Shown here: one piece after another, positions 1 through 9,582 of the stretch
Numbering within the stretch: position 1 is the stretch's first letter
Layout: the number at the start of each line of letters is the position of its first letter
Assembly (NCBI GenBank): GCA_039029355.1
Contig: JBCCGI010000052.1
Coordinates: 1 to 59,592 of the forward strand
From: JBCCGI01 sp039029355
Lineage (GTDB): Bacteria > Planctomycetota > UBA1135 > GCA-002686595
Direction: 5' to 3'
DNA: 59,592 nucleotides
Notes under the pieces: generated by a model
The model's input: only the letters and a program-made list of their open reading frames with translations
Database searches by the model: none
What the model was told of the DNA's origin: nothing
Position numbers and translations under genes: made by a program

Positions 1-1211
1 GCGACGGCACGGTGTTCATCACCGCGACCAACGAGGGCTCAACCTCGGTGGCGCAGGTCAACGTGTCCTTCGGCGACGCGCTGACCACCGTGGTCGGCGT
101 GGTCACGCTCGAGGACGGGACCCTGGTGCAGGGCGCCGACGTCACCGTCTCGGGGCTCGGACTCTCGACGACGACGGACGCCGCGGGGACCTTCTCGATC
201 GCCTCGGTGCCGACGCTGCTGGGCGACCTGGACGTGTTCGTCAGCGCTCCGGTCCTGGCCGAGACCTTCATCGGCTCGTCGACCGACCTGTCACCGGAGG
301 CCGGGCTGGCGACCGACTCGGGCGTGATCGTCATCCGGAGCCCCTGTGACCCGAAGCCGCCCGGCGGACCTTCGCCGGCCCACGGCGGGCTGGACGTGGC
401 CCTGGACGCGCAGCTGAGCTGGAGCGAGACCCAGGAGCTGGGCACCGGCAAGACGTGGCTCGTGGTCGGCAGCGTGTCGTCGAACATGTCCCAGGCCGCG
501 ACCGCGCTGGGCGCGACGATCCAGACCACGGTCGACTTCGACAACGTGCTGCTTGACGACATTGACGTGGTGGCGTTCACGCTGGGCTCGTCGGGCTCGT
601 TCACCGCCGGGCCGACCACGCTGACCAAGCTCACCAACTTCGTGTCCGCCGGCGGCGGGCTGTACGTCGAGCTGGCCGGCGGCACGGGCGACAATTGGAG
701 TTGGGTCCCCACGCCCGGCCTCACGTCCTTCAACTCGAACTACGACGACATCAGCATCGTCGATCCGCTGAGCCCGATCGTCACCGCGATCAGCGATCCC
801 CAGCTGGATGGGTGGGGGCAGTCGGCGCACTCGGAGTTCCTCGAGGTGGGGTTGACGAACGTGGTGCTCACGCGCACGTCGAGCGGCAACGAAGTGCTGC
901 TGACGACCAGCCTGGGGTCCGGCCCGATCTGCTATTCGAACCTGCACATGGCGGACCACTCGCAGGGTGCGCCGGTGCTGCAGAACACGATGGGCTTCCT
1001 CGAGATCCCGGCCTGCGACCCGCGGGTCTACGACGTGTATCTCGACGTGGTCAACCCGCCCACGACGCTGGTCTGCGCGGACGTGACCGAGACTAGCTGC
1101 GACCCGGGCGGGCTCCTGCCGGGGGTGACCTACTTCTGGCAGGTCGTCGCCAAGAGCGGCTTGGACACGACGCCGAGCGCCGTCTGGACGTTCAGCACCG
1201 TGGACTCCTAG
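1..1211 (+). CDS. Surface/exported protein, 3' part: carboxypeptidase-regulatory-like, GATase-like and FN3-like modules (5' truncated by window)
   Basis: The frame is already open at the left edge (codons from base 3 continue upstream of the GTG at 12), so this is the C-terminal ~400 residues of a longer protein. Seen: residues ~30-95 after the GTG look like a carboxypeptidase-regulatory (CarboxypepD_reg) beta-sandwich, 'GVVTLEDGTLVQGADVTV' then 'TTDAAGTFSIASV'. Residues ~118-135 begin an FN3-like strand set ('GGLDVALDAQLSW'). This is interrupted by an alpha/beta stretch ('KTWLVVGSVSSN' to 'NTMGFLEIP', ~145-333) resembling a flavodoxin/GATase-like fold. The FN3-like module then resumes ('YDVYLDVVNPPTTLVC', 'LLPGVTYFWQVVAKS') to the stop. 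The likely role is an extracellular or cell-surface structural protein; no catalytic residues are recognisable. Fold assignments for the middle part are inference. Confidence 0.75.
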   Translation, partial: DGTVFITATNEGSTSVAQVNVSFGDALTTVVGVVTLEDGTLVQGADVTVSGLGLSTTTDAAGTFSIASVPTLLGDLDVFVSAPVLAETFIGSSTDLSPEAGLATDSGVIVIRSPCDPKPPGGPSPAHGGLDVALDAQLSWSETQELGTGKTWLVVGSVSSNMSQAATALGATIQTTVDFDNVLLDDIDVVAFTLGSSGSFTAGPTTLTKLTNFVSAGGGLYVELAGGTGDNWSWVPTPGLTSFNSNYDDISIVDPLSPIVTAISDPQLDGWGQSAHSEFLEVGLTNVVLTRTSSGNEVLLTTSLGSGPICYSNLHMADHSQGAPVLQNTMGFLEIPACDPRVYDVYLDVVNPPTTLVCADVTETSCDPGGLLPGVTYFWQVVAKSGLDTTPSAVWTFSTVDS

Positions 1212-1223
1212 CCTGCGGCACGT

Positions 1224-1251
1224 CCGGCGCCGCTAGGCCGCGCGGCGCCGG
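1224..1251. terminator. Perfect 9-bp stem-loop between convergent genes
   Basis: CCGGCGCCG at 1224-1232 pairs exactly with CGGCGCCGG at 1243-1251 around a 10-nt loop. It starts 13 nt after the stop of the upstream + strand gene and overlaps the last codons and stop of the - strand AIM24 gene. There is no T-run, so a factor-independent role is uncertain. Confidence 0.4.
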
Positions 1252-1934
1252 CGCATGCTGGCGCCGATCACGCGGTCGGCGAAGCGCGAGAAGGGGGTCG
1301 TCTGGAGCCAAACGGTCCCCGGGCCGCGCAGCGTCGCGTGGAAGAGGCCTTCGCCGCCGAACAGCTTGGTGGCGAAGCCCTTCACGAGCTCGATCGAGTA
1401 CTCGACCGACTCCTCGAAGCCGACGATGCAGCCGGTGTCGACCCGCAGGGTGTCGGTGGCGTGGAGGCGGCGCTCGATGATGTGCCCCCCGGCGTGGACG
1501 AAGGCCACTCCATCTCCGCTGAGGCGCTGCAGGATGTAGCCCTCGCCGCCGAAGAAGCCCGCGCCCATCTTGCGCGTGAGCGCGACCGAGATGTCGATGC
1601 CCTGGGCCGAGCAGAGGTAGGCGCTGCGCTGGCACAGCACCGTGCCGCGCGAGAGGTCGAGCGGCAGGATCTTGCCGGGATAGTCGGCCGCGAAGGCGAC
1701 GGTGGCGGCATCGGCGCCCTCGTTCGTGAAGGTGGTGAGGAAGAAGCTCTCCCCGCTGAGCGCGCGCTTGAGGCCCTTCAGCACGCCGCCCTGGGTCGAC
1801 GTGCTCATTTGGACGCCGGTCTCCATCCACATCATCGAGCCCGGTTCGGCGCACACGCCTTCGCCCGGGTCCAGCGAGAGTGAGACGGATTGGAAGTCGT
1901 CGCCGTGCAGTTCGTAGCTGAGCTCGTGTGCCAT
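1233..1934 (-). CDS. AIM24 / TIGR00266 family protein
   Basis: A 233-residue protein of the AIM24 (TIGR00266, former DUF124) family. Seen: the family's Gly-rich beta architecture with 'EPGSMMWME' near residue 31, 'GESFFLTTFTNEG' near 61, 'GGEGYILQRLSGDG' near 128, and 'GGEGLFHATLRGPG' near 193, with a short Arg-rich tail (RRRRAA). Length is typical for bacterial members. There is no signal peptide or membrane segment, so it is probably cytosolic. The biochemical function of bacterial AIM24 proteins is not established; the fold resembles tryptophan-RNA-binding attenuator proteins. The ATG at 1934 is the obvious start. The gene stands alone, convergent with the upstream surface protein and divergent from the giant gene at 2242. 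Confidence 0.9.
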   Translation of the reverse strand: MAHELSYELHGDDFQSVSLSLDPGEGVCAEPGSMMWMETGVQMSTSTQGGVLKGLKRALSGESFFLTTFTNEGADAATVAFAADYPGKILPLDLSRGTVLCQRSAYLCSAQGIDISVALTRKMGAGFFGGEGYILQRLSGDGVAFVHAGGHIIERRLHATDTLRVDTGCIVGFEESVEYSIELVKGFATKLFGGEGLFHATLRGPGTVWLQTTPFSRFADRVIGASMRRRRAA

Positions 1935-2241
1935 CGTGTGGTCCTCTCTCCCGGTTGACGCCGACGGGTCGGCGCAGGTGCGATGGGCGTCCGCGCGAGC
2001 GCTATCGACATATCGCGCGCCGCGCTTTAGCGCGCTCGCCGCGGCCGCGAGCGAAAGGGGCGTCTGCAGAAACGCTCAAATGCCTTGGCCTACTTCCGTT
2101 AGATCAAAGCTGCATCTTCGTTCGCATCGGACGCGGGCAATCCGTTGCGTTTTCGCTACGCTCCAAACGCGCAGCCGCGCGCCTTGCAGTCGTTCCCGCG
2201 CGTTGGCTGGTCGTTCCACGCACGCAAACCGGGCTACGCGC
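1935..2241. promoter_or_regulatory. Divergent intergenic region (AIM24 / giant exported protein)
   Basis: A 307-nt gap holding the divergent control regions. One clear element is seen: an inverted repeat, CGCCGAC-GG-GTCGGCG, at 1959-1974, 25 nt upstream of the AIM24 start. No convincing -35/-10 pair or ribosome-binding site stands out. A + strand frame is open through this region without a stop, but the first plausible start with a signal peptide is the ATG at 2242. Confidence 0.35.
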
Positions 2242-5200
2242 ATGTACCGTTTCCTGCTGCCCTGCGCCGCGCTGTTCGCGCTCGTCTCGCTTCCGACTCC
2301 GTCCCTTGGCCAAGGCATCGCACCGCGCAGCGCGCCTGTGCCGAACCGCGCCTTCGGCGGCGTGGGAGTGAGCGGACTCATCGAGACCACCTTCGCCGAC
2401 CCCGACTGGGTGCTCGCCTCGTCGGACGTCATCCTGCGGGCCGATCTGTGCGCGGCGACGCTCCCCTGCGAACCCAGCAGCTGGTACGACCGGGTCGAGG
2501 ACACGCCGTGCTACCCGGAGCTGACGCGGTATTGGAAGCTGGACCCGCTGGCCGCGGGGCAGGCGAGCGCGTTCACGCTGGCGGGCCTGGGCGTGGGCGG
2601 GTTGGACGGCCTCTACCTGCGCGGGGACGTCGAGTTCCAGCTCTACAACGGCGCCGACACCTCGACGCCGGTGGGCGCGCTGATGACCGCGCCGCAGTTC
2701 GTGTCGGTCGACGTCTGGCAGCCCTTCGCCTGCGACGGGTTCGAGCCGGGCACCTTCTTCGTGAACGGCGGCGCGGGAGCGCTCGACGGGCACTCGATCG
2801 AGCTGACCGAGTTCTCCGTCGCCCCGATCGAGGGCGGCGTGCGGGCGCGCGCGGGGATCCCGGCGTCGCTCGCGGCGGCCACCGAGGTGCTGGTCGACGG
2901 CGTGCCCGCGCGCGACGTGGTCGTGCGCGGCAGCGCGACCTTCGGCTACACCGTGTTCTTCACCCCGCCGCCGCACGCGGCCGGCATGGTGGACGCGACC
3001 ATGTCCAGCGGCGGGCCGGCCCAGGTCATCCGGCGCATCGACTACACCGCCGATGTCGCGCGCGGCATCGAGGCGACGCGGCGCGGCGTCGAGGTGTACC
3101 ACCGCGAGCTGCTCGAGCACGACCCGGACGGCTTCGTCGACCTCGCGCCGCAGGCGGGCGCCATCGGCGAGGTGGCGCTGCACGGCCTGCTGCGGCGGGC
3201 GAGCGATGCGGTCTCGGACCCGGCCGAGCGCGACGCGGTGAACGCGGCACTCGAGGGCTTCCTCGCGGCCCTGCGCGACGGTATCGCGAGCTACCTCGCA
3301 GCCGACGGGCAGCCCCTGCCCAACGCGGCGGTCCCGGCCCTGCGGGCGATCACCCGGGGTCAGGCCTTGCACCAGCCCCAGGAGACCGACGACGACGTCG
3401 TCCTGATGACGCTGGCGACGGGCACGCTGGTGCTGACGAGCTCCGCGGTTCCCGTCGCGGGCGGCGAGGTCTCCGGCGGGCGTATCGTGCTGCCGGCGGT
3501 GGACAAGGTCGGGGCCTCCTACTCCGAGACCGTCCTCGCCGACGACGCCCAGGGGTGGGCGTTCACGGTCGAGGTCGACCCGGTGTGCGTGCCCGCGTGC
3601 GCCAAGGGCGTGCAGCTGCGGGACGTGACCTTCCGGGCCGCGCCGGGCGAGCCCGTGCAGGACGTCGCGCGGCTTCTGAGTCTGCCGACCGTGATCGCCG
3701 ACGTGGACGGCGTCGAGCTCGCGTACCAGCTGGACGAGTCCAACCTCAGCCACGTCTACATCCACGAGAGCGTGGTCGCCTCGCCGCCCGTGGCGGCGCC
3801 GAACCCGCCGGTCGACCTGACCGAGTGGATCCTGACGGCGGCCTACCGGGTCAACCTCGACGGCTCGCCGCACCTCGACAACGTCGAGGCGCCGGCGCTG
3901 GTCGTGCGCCAGAGCTTCGCGCTGTCGGCGGCCTTCGACGACGCGACGCCCGAGGGCTGCGTGAAGAAGGCCCAGGCCTTCCCGCGCGCGTCGTTCTCGG
4001 TCTCGGTCCCGCCCGGGACCGTCACGCCGCCGGCGGTGGGGCGCGTGCGCATGGACCACCGCCTGGGCTTCGCCCCGCAGGCGACCGAAGGCTCGCTGCC
4101 GGCGGACGAGTACGTGGCCGGCTTCTTCGACGACCGTGACCGCGTGCTCTGGTGGCTGCCCGGCTGCGTGCCGCTGCCGCTTTGGTTCAACCTGTTCGAC
4201 TTCGCTGACCTCAGCGCCTTCCCCGACGAGCTGGCGGCCGCGACGGTCGCACCGTTGACCGAGGAGACGCTGGCGTTCTCGCCGCTGCACTCGAGCTTCG
4301 AGCTGCACCACCGTCACCCCGACCAGGAGCCGCCGTGGAGCGGCTTCGGGGTCGACAAGCCGCTCGAGGTGCCGAACGGCCCGTTGGCCGGCATCGGCCT
4401 GCGCTGGGCCTTTGGCGCCGACTACGCGCCGGACTTCGGCTCGGCGGCGGGCGGCGGTTCGCTGCTGCCGCAGCGGCAGAGCTGGGTCTTCGGGCTGAGC
4501 GACGCGACCTTCCCCGAGGACCCGACGCCGGACTTCGAGACCGTGCTGCGCGCCGACCTGGCGGGCGGCGCGGCGGATGTCACGCTGGCCGAGAAGGTGC
4601 TGTTCGTCGGCTGCTGGCAGACGCTGCTGGATCCGCGGCGGCAGTACGAGACGCTCGGCCCGGGCTTCTCGTTCCGCGTCGGCCCCGCCGACACGCCCTG
4701 CGAGAGCGCGACCTTCGTCGAGGAGTTCGGCGCGCACGCGGGCCTGCAGCGCGATCTCGGCGGCGCGAGCCATGCGCCGCTGCTCAACACGCTGCAGGCA
4801 CTTCAGGAGGCCTTCGTCGACTGCACGCTCGAGGGCCCGTCGCTGCTGCCGGACCCGTCCGGCGCGGACTGCGACCGGGTCTCGCTGAACGGGCTGATCC
4901 CGAGCGCGACGCCGTTCGGCGTCACGGCCGGGGCCACCACGATCAGCTTCTCGGTCTCGTCGGGGACCGCCTTCGACCTCGGGCCGAACACGATGCTGAC
5001 CGCGCTCGGTCTCAACCTGGCCGAGCCTGAGACCCCCGGCGGCGCGGTGCTGCAGGTCGACTTCAGCCCGCCGATCCGCGCGCTGCGCGGGCTGCCGCTG
5101 GTGGTGGCCGACGCGGTGGGGCCCGCCGCGCTCACGATCACGCCGTTCAGCGGCGGCGGCTCGCTTGGATCGATCGGTGCGAGCGCCGCGGTGCCGTCCG

Positions 5201-8200
5201 GCGCGCCGTACTCCGAGGTCCTGGTCGACGTCGATCCCGGCGCGACCTTCGACAGCGTCACGATCTCGTCCGACAACCCGGCGCTGGCCTTTGGCATCGG
5301 GGGCTTCCTGGTCTGCAGCGGCGCGCTGGTGCCCGGCGACCTCGACCACGACGGCGATGTGGACGCCGACGACCTCGACGTGCTGGCCGCGTGCGCTGCG
5401 GGCCCCGGCGTGGCCGTGGGCTTCCAGTGCCGCGAGTCCGACCTGGACGGCGACGGGGACGTCGACTGCGACGACGTCGTGCTGCTCGACGGCCTCGCCG
5501 GCGGCTTCGGCACCCTGTCTGACGGGGACGCGGACGGCGTGGCGGACGCCTGCGACAACTGCCCGGCCACCCCGAACGCGCTCCAGGGCGACTGCGACCT
5601 CGACGGCGTGGGCGATGCGTGTGCGATCGCGCTCGGCGTCGCGCAGGACTGCAACACGAACGGCGTCGCCGACGCCTGCGACATCTCGACCGGCTTCAGC
5701 CTGGACTGCAACGCGAACGGTGTGCCGGACGAGTGCGAGCCGGACTGCAACTCCAACGGCGTGCCGGACGAGTGCGATATCCTCGCCGGCACCAGCACCG
5801 ACTGCGCGCCGCTGGGTGTTCCGGGCGGCGGCAACGGCATCCCGGACGAGTGCGAGCCGGACTGCAACACCAACGGCACGCCCGACAGCTGCGACATCGC
5901 GGACGGGACCAGCGCCGACTGCAACGGCAACGGGGTGCCCGACGACTGCGACATCTCGCTCGGCACCAGCACCGACTGCAACGCCAACGGCGTCCCGGAC
6001 GAGTGCGAGCTCGTGGGCCACGACTGCAACGGCAACGGCGTCCTGGATGAGTGCGACATCGCCGCGGCGACGAGCGCCGACTGCGACGCGAACGGCTACC
6101 CCGACGAGTGCCAGCCGGACTGCAACGCCGACGGCGTGCCGGACCTGTGCGACCTCGACTGCAACGGCAACCTGGTGTCGGACACCTGCGACATCGCGCT
6201 CGGCGTCAGCCTCGACTGCAACGCGAACGGCGTGCCGGATGCGTGCGACCTCGCGCTCGGCACCAGCCTGGACTGCAACGCGAACGGGATCCCCGACGCC
6301 TGCGACGTGGCGTCGGGCTTCAGCGGCGACTGCAACGCGAACGGCATCCCCGATGAGTGCGAGCTCGCGACGGGGGACTGCAACGGCAACGGGGTGCTCG
6401 ACTCGTGCGACATCGCCCTGGGCGTGAGCCCCGACTGCAACACGAACGGCGTGCCCGACGAGTGCGACGTGGCGCTTGGCACCAGCCCGGACTGCAACGC
6501 CAACGGCGTGCCCGACGAGTGCGACGTGGCGCTCGGCACCAGCCCGGACTGCAACTCGAACGGCATCCCCGATGAGTGCGACGTGGCGCTGGCCATCAGC
6601 CCCGACTGCAACGCGAACGGGATTCCCGACGAGTGCGACCTGGCCTCGGGCTTCAGCCTCGACTGCAACGGCAACGGGATCCCGGACGACTGCGACATCG
6701 CGTCGGGGTTCAGCTTGGACTGCAACGCGAACGGGATCCCCGACGCCTGCGACCTGGTCTCGGGCTTCAGCCCGGACTGCAACGCGAACGGCATCCCCGA
6801 CGAGTGCGACATCGCCTCGGGCTTCAGCACCGACTGCAACCTGTCGGGCGTGCCGGATGAGTGCGAGGCGCTCGCGGTGTTCTTCGTCGACCCAGCCGCG
6901 GGCGGGTCGGGAGCGGGCACGAGCTGGGGCGACGCCTTCCCCGACCTGCAGTCGGCGATCGACGCGGCGAACTCGTGCGTCGGGCTGCCGGAGCGGCAGA
7001 TCTGGGTGGCGGCGGGGACCTACCTCCCGACCGCGGCGACCAGCGGCGACCCGCGCACCGTGACCTTCACGTTGGCCGACGGAGTCGAGCTGTACGGCGG
7101 CTTCGCGGGCGGCGAGACGAGCCTCGCCCAGGCGGATCCGGACCTGAACGTGACCGTGCTCAGCGCCGATCTGAACGGCAACGACCTGCCGGGCTTCGTG
7201 AACACCGCGGACAACGCCTACCACGTGGTCTCGGCCGCGAACGTCGGCGCGACGGCCGTGCTGGACGGGTTTACGCTCCGTGGCGGGGCCGCGGACGGTC
7301 CCTTCCCGAGCAACACGAACGGCGGCGGGATCACGCTCGACAACGCGAGCCCGACGATCTCGCGCTGCCGCATCGAGTCCAGCTTCGCGACCCGCGGGGG
7401 CGGGTTGTACGCCGAGGGCACCAGCACGCCGACGGTGACCGACTGCGTCTTCGACGGCAACCTCGGCTCCAAGGGCGGCGGCGTGACCTACGAGGGCGGC
7501 GCGGCCGTGCTCGTGGGCTGCACGATGTCCAACAACCAGTCCACGATCGACGGGGGCGGCCTCCTGCTGCGCTTCGGCGTGAGCGGGACGCTGACGGGCT
7601 GCACCTTCGACGCGAACTCCGCGATCCAGGGCGGCGGCATCTCCTGCGACGACGCCACGCTGACGGCGAGCTCGTGCAGCTTCACGGGCAACGACGGGAC
7701 CACGGCCGGTGGTGGCATCTACGTCATCTTCGGCGGCTCGGCGGATCTGACCGACTGCACCTTCACGTCGAACTCGTCGCAGCGCGGCGGCGGCTACTTC
7801 AGCGACGCCAGCTCGGGGACGCTCGACGGCTGCACCTTCAGCCTGAACACCGCCACGCTCGGCGGCGCGGGGGTGAACCTGGCCTCGGGCTCGACCACCG
7901 ATCTGACCGACTGCGACTTCGACCAGAACGACTGCAACTCGCTGGGCGGCGGCGGCTTCAACGAGCTCCAGAGCCTGTCCACCTACACCGGCTGCACCTT
8001 CAGCAGCAACACCGCGACGCGTGGGGGCGGGCTGGCGAACAGCGACTCGACGGTTGAGCTGACGCTGTGCGTCTTCGACGCCAACACCGCCGTGCAGTCG
8101 GGCGGCGGCGTCGACGACACCGACGGCAACCTGTCGACCCTGACCGACTGCAGCTTCACCAACAACATCGGGAATACCGGGGGCGGCATGCACATGCTCT

Positions 8201-9582
8201 CCTCGGGAGGCTCGCTGACCGGCTGCACCTTCGCCGGCAACCAGGCCGGCAGCACCGGCGGCGGCCTGATGAACCTCGGGGGCAGCGCTCCGGCCGTGAC
8301 CGGCTGCGACTTCGTGATGAACACGGCCTCGACGGCGGGCGCGCTCTACAACGCAGCGAGCAGTCCGACGATCACCGGCTGCACCTTCACGCAGAACTCC
8401 GCCACGGTGGACGCCGGCGCGGCCGGTAACCTGACCAACGCGGCGCCGGTGTACACCGACTGCACCTTCGACCAGAACGACTGTGGGTCGCTCGGCGGGG
8501 CGCTGATCAACACGTCGGGGGCAACCAGTACCCTGAACGGCTGCGACTTCACGGCCAACAGCGCCGCGAGCGGCGGTGGCGTCTTCAGCGGCTCGCCGCT
8601 GACGATGGCCGACTGCACGTTCGACGGCAACACCGGGACGTCGTCCGGCGGTGGCTTTGACGTGCGGGGCACCGACGCGGCGACGATCGATCGCTGCTCG
8701 TTCACGACCAACGACGCCCCCTCGGGAGGCGGCGTGTTCGCCTCGGTCGTCTCGTCGCCGGCCTTCGCCGACTGTGTCTTCCAGGACAACACGGCCAGCA
8801 ACGGCGGAGCGGTGTTCAACGGCTCGAACGGGACGCCCTCCTTCCGCAACTGCAACTTCCTCAGCAACACCGTGACCGGCTCGGGCGGCTGCATCTTCGA
8901 GCAGGGCAGCGGCGAGACGCTGGTCCGCAACTGCTTGATGACGGGCAACTTCGCCTCGTCCCAGGGCGGCTGCATCTCGATCGGCTTCTCCGGCAACCTG
9001 GCGATGCTGGGCACCAGCCTGGTCAGCAACCAGGGCCAGCAGGGCGGGGGCATCTTCCTCGCGGGAACGGTCTCGATCACGAGCTCGATCCTGTGGGGCA
9101 ACCAGGACGGCACCGGTGCTGGCGAGTCCGCACAGATCCGCCAGCCGTCGGGCACGACGCAGACCGACTTCGTCGACTACTCCACGGTGCTCGGCTGGAC
9201 CGGCGCGCTGGGCGGGACCGGCAACGACGGCCTCGATCCGCTGTTCGTCAACCTCGCCGGCGGCGACTTCCACCTCACGCTGGCGTCGCCTGCCCGCGAC
9301 ACCGGAGATCCGGGCTTCGTGGCGGAGCCCGGTGAGCTCGACCTCGACGGCGAGCCGCGCTTCACCGGCCCCGGCGTCGACCGCGGCGTCGACGAGTTCC
9401 TGGACTGCGACGCGTCGGGCATGCCGGACTACCTCGAGATCCAGCTCGGCCTCGTGCCGGACTGCAACGGGAACGGCGTCCCGGACTCCTGTGACCTCGC
9501 CGCGGGGACCTCGACCGACTTCGACGGCAACTCGGTGCCGGACGAGTGCCAGGTGCGGACGATCGAGGTGGGGACCAAGTAG
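2242..9582 (+). CDS. Giant exported protein: dockerin-like module, 23 DCN-type Ca-binding-like repeats, right-handed beta-helix
   Basis: A 2446-residue exported protein. The ATG at 2242 is chosen because it begins a clean signal peptide (MYRFLLPCAALFALVSL, cleavage near SLGQ-GI, ~24). Order: a ~1000-residue N-terminal region of unrecognised beta-rich sequence; a dockerin-like pair of 'DxDxDGDVDxDD' loops (~1031-1090); a thrombospondin-3-like stretch ('DGDADGVADACDNCP'); 23 consecutive ~19-residue units of the form DCNxNGxPDxCD (~1133-1543); then a polymorphic right-handed beta-helix of ~850 residues with recurrent 'GCTFxxN.A..GGG' rungs (~1547-2383); and three more DCN-type units at the C-terminus. 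The Asp/Cys units probably bind calcium and form disulfides outside the cytoplasm. The beta-helix resembles pectate-lyase-like/Pmp repeat domains, so it may be an adhesin or a polysaccharide-binding surface protein. No catalytic residues are identified. Confidence 0.88.
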   Translation: MYRFLLPCAALFALVSLPTPSLGQGIAPRSAPVPNRAFGGVGVSGLIETTFADPDWVLASSDVILRADLCAATLPCEPSSWYDRVEDTPCYPELTRYWKLDPLAAGQASAFTLAGLGVGGLDGLYLRGDVEFQLYNGADTSTPVGALMTAPQFVSVDVWQPFACDGFEPGTFFVNGGAGALDGHSIELTEFSVAPIEGGVRARAGIPASLAAATEVLVDGVPARDVVVRGSATFGYTVFFTPPPHAAGMVDATMSSGGPAQVIRRIDYTADVARGIEATRRGVEVYHRELLEHDPDGFVDLAPQAGAIGEVALHGLLRRASDAVSDPAERDAVNAALEGFLAALRDGIASYLAADGQPLPNAAVPALRAITRGQALHQPQETDDDVVLMTLATGTLVLTSSAVPVAGGEVSGGRIVLPAVDKVGASYSETVLADDAQGWAFTVEVDPVCVPACAKGVQLRDVTFRAAPGEPVQDVARLLSLPTVIADVDGVELAYQLDESNLSHVYIHESVVASPPVAAPNPPVDLTEWILTAAYRVNLDGSPHLDNVEAPALVVRQSFALSAAFDDATPEGCVKKAQAFPRASFSVSVPPGTVTPPAVGRVRMDHRLGFAPQATEGSLPADEYVAGFFDDRDRVLWWLPGCVPLPLWFNLFDFADLSAFPDELAAATVAPLTEETLAFSPLHSSFELHHRHPDQEPPWSGFGVDKPLEVPNGPLAGIGLRWAFGADYAPDFGSAAGGGSLLPQRQSWVFGLSDATFPEDPTPDFETVLRADLAGGAADVTLAEKVLFVGCWQTLLDPRRQYETLGPGFSFRVGPADTPCESATFVEEFGAHAGLQRDLGGASHAPLLNTLQALQEAFVDCTLEGPSLLPDPSGADCDRVSLNGLIPSATPFGVTAGATTISFSVSSGTAFDLGPNTMLTALGLNLAEPETPGGAVLQVDFSPPIRALRGLPLVVADAVGPAALTITPFSGGGSLGSIGASAAVPSGAPYSEVLVDVDPGATFDSVTISSDNPALAFGIGGFLVCSGALVPGDLDHDGDVDADDLDVLAACAAGPGVAVGFQCRESDLDGDGDVDCDDVVLLDGLAGGFGTLSDGDADGVADACDNCPATPNALQGDCDLDGVGDACAIALGVAQDCNTNGVADACDISTGFSLDCNANGVPDECEPDCNSNGVPDECDILAGTSTDCAPLGVPGGGNGIPDECEPDCNTNGTPDSCDIADGTSADCNGNGVPDDCDISLGTSTDCNANGVPDECELVGHDCNGNGVLDECDIAAATSADCDANGYPDECQPDCNADGVPDLCDLDCNGNLVSDTCDIALGVSLDCNANGVPDACDLALGTSLDCNANGIPDACDVASGFSGDCNANGIPDECELATGDCNGNGVLDSCDIALGVSPDCNTNGVPDECDVALGTSPDCNANGVPDECDVALGTSPDCNSNGIPDECDVALAISPDCNANGIPDECDLASGFSLDCNGNGIPDDCDIASGFSLDCNANGIPDACDLVSGFSPDCNANGIPDECDIASGFSTDCNLSGVPDECEALAVFFVDPAAGGSGAGTSWGDAFPDLQSAIDAANSCVGLPERQIWVAAGTYLPTAATSGDPRTVTFTLADGVELYGGFAGGETSLAQADPDLNVTVLSADLNGNDLPGFVNTADNAYHVVSAANVGATAVLDGFTLRGGAADGPFPSNTNGGGITLDNASPTISRCRIESSFATRGGGLYAEGTSTPTVTDCVFDGNLGSKGGGVTYEGGAAVLVGCTMSNNQSTIDGGGLLLRFGVSGTLTGCTFDANSAIQGGGISCDDATLTASSCSFTGNDGTTAGGGIYVIFGGSADLTDCTFTSNSSQRGGGYFSDASSGTLDGCTFSLNTATLGGAGVNLASGSTTDLTDCDFDQNDCNSLGGGGFNELQSLSTYTGCTFSSNTATRGGGLANSDSTVELTLCVFDANTAVQSGGGVDDTDGNLSTLTDCSFTNNIGNTGGGMHMLSSGGSLTGCTFAGNQAGSTGGGLMNLGGSAPAVTGCDFVMNTASTAGALYNAASSPTITGCTFTQNSATVDAGAAGNLTNAAPVYTDCTFDQNDCGSLGGALINTSGATSTLNGCDFTANSAASGGGVFSGSPLTMADCTFDGNTGTSSGGGFDVRGTDAATIDRCSFTTNDAPSGGGVFASVVSSPAFADCVFQDNTASNGGAVFNGSNGTPSFRNCNFLSNTVTGSGGCIFEQGSGETLVRNCLMTGNFASSQGGCISIGFSGNLAMLGTSLVSNQGQQGGGIFLAGTVSITSSILWGNQDGTGAGESAQIRQPSGTTQTDFVDYSTVLGWTGALGGTGNDGLDPLFVNLAGGDFHLTLASPARDTGDPGFVAEPGELDLDGEPRFTGPGVDRGVDEFLDCDASGMPDYLEIQLGLVPDCNGNGVPDSCDLAAGTSTDFDGNSVPDECQVRTIEVGTK
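5638..6870 (+). repeat. Tandem ~57-bp coding repeat (23 units, DCNxNGxPDxCD)
   Basis: The reading frame contains 23 consecutive units starting with Asp-Cys-(Asn/Asp/Ala), most 19 codons (57 bp) and some 13-16 codons long. Units between about 6434 and 6604 are close to identical at DNA level, implying recent unit duplication. Three divergent copies recur at 9403-9555. Confidence 0.9.

Noticed and set aside
5638..6870. Non-coding tandem repeat
   Set aside because: The units are in frame, keep Cys and Asp positions and vary mainly at third bases.
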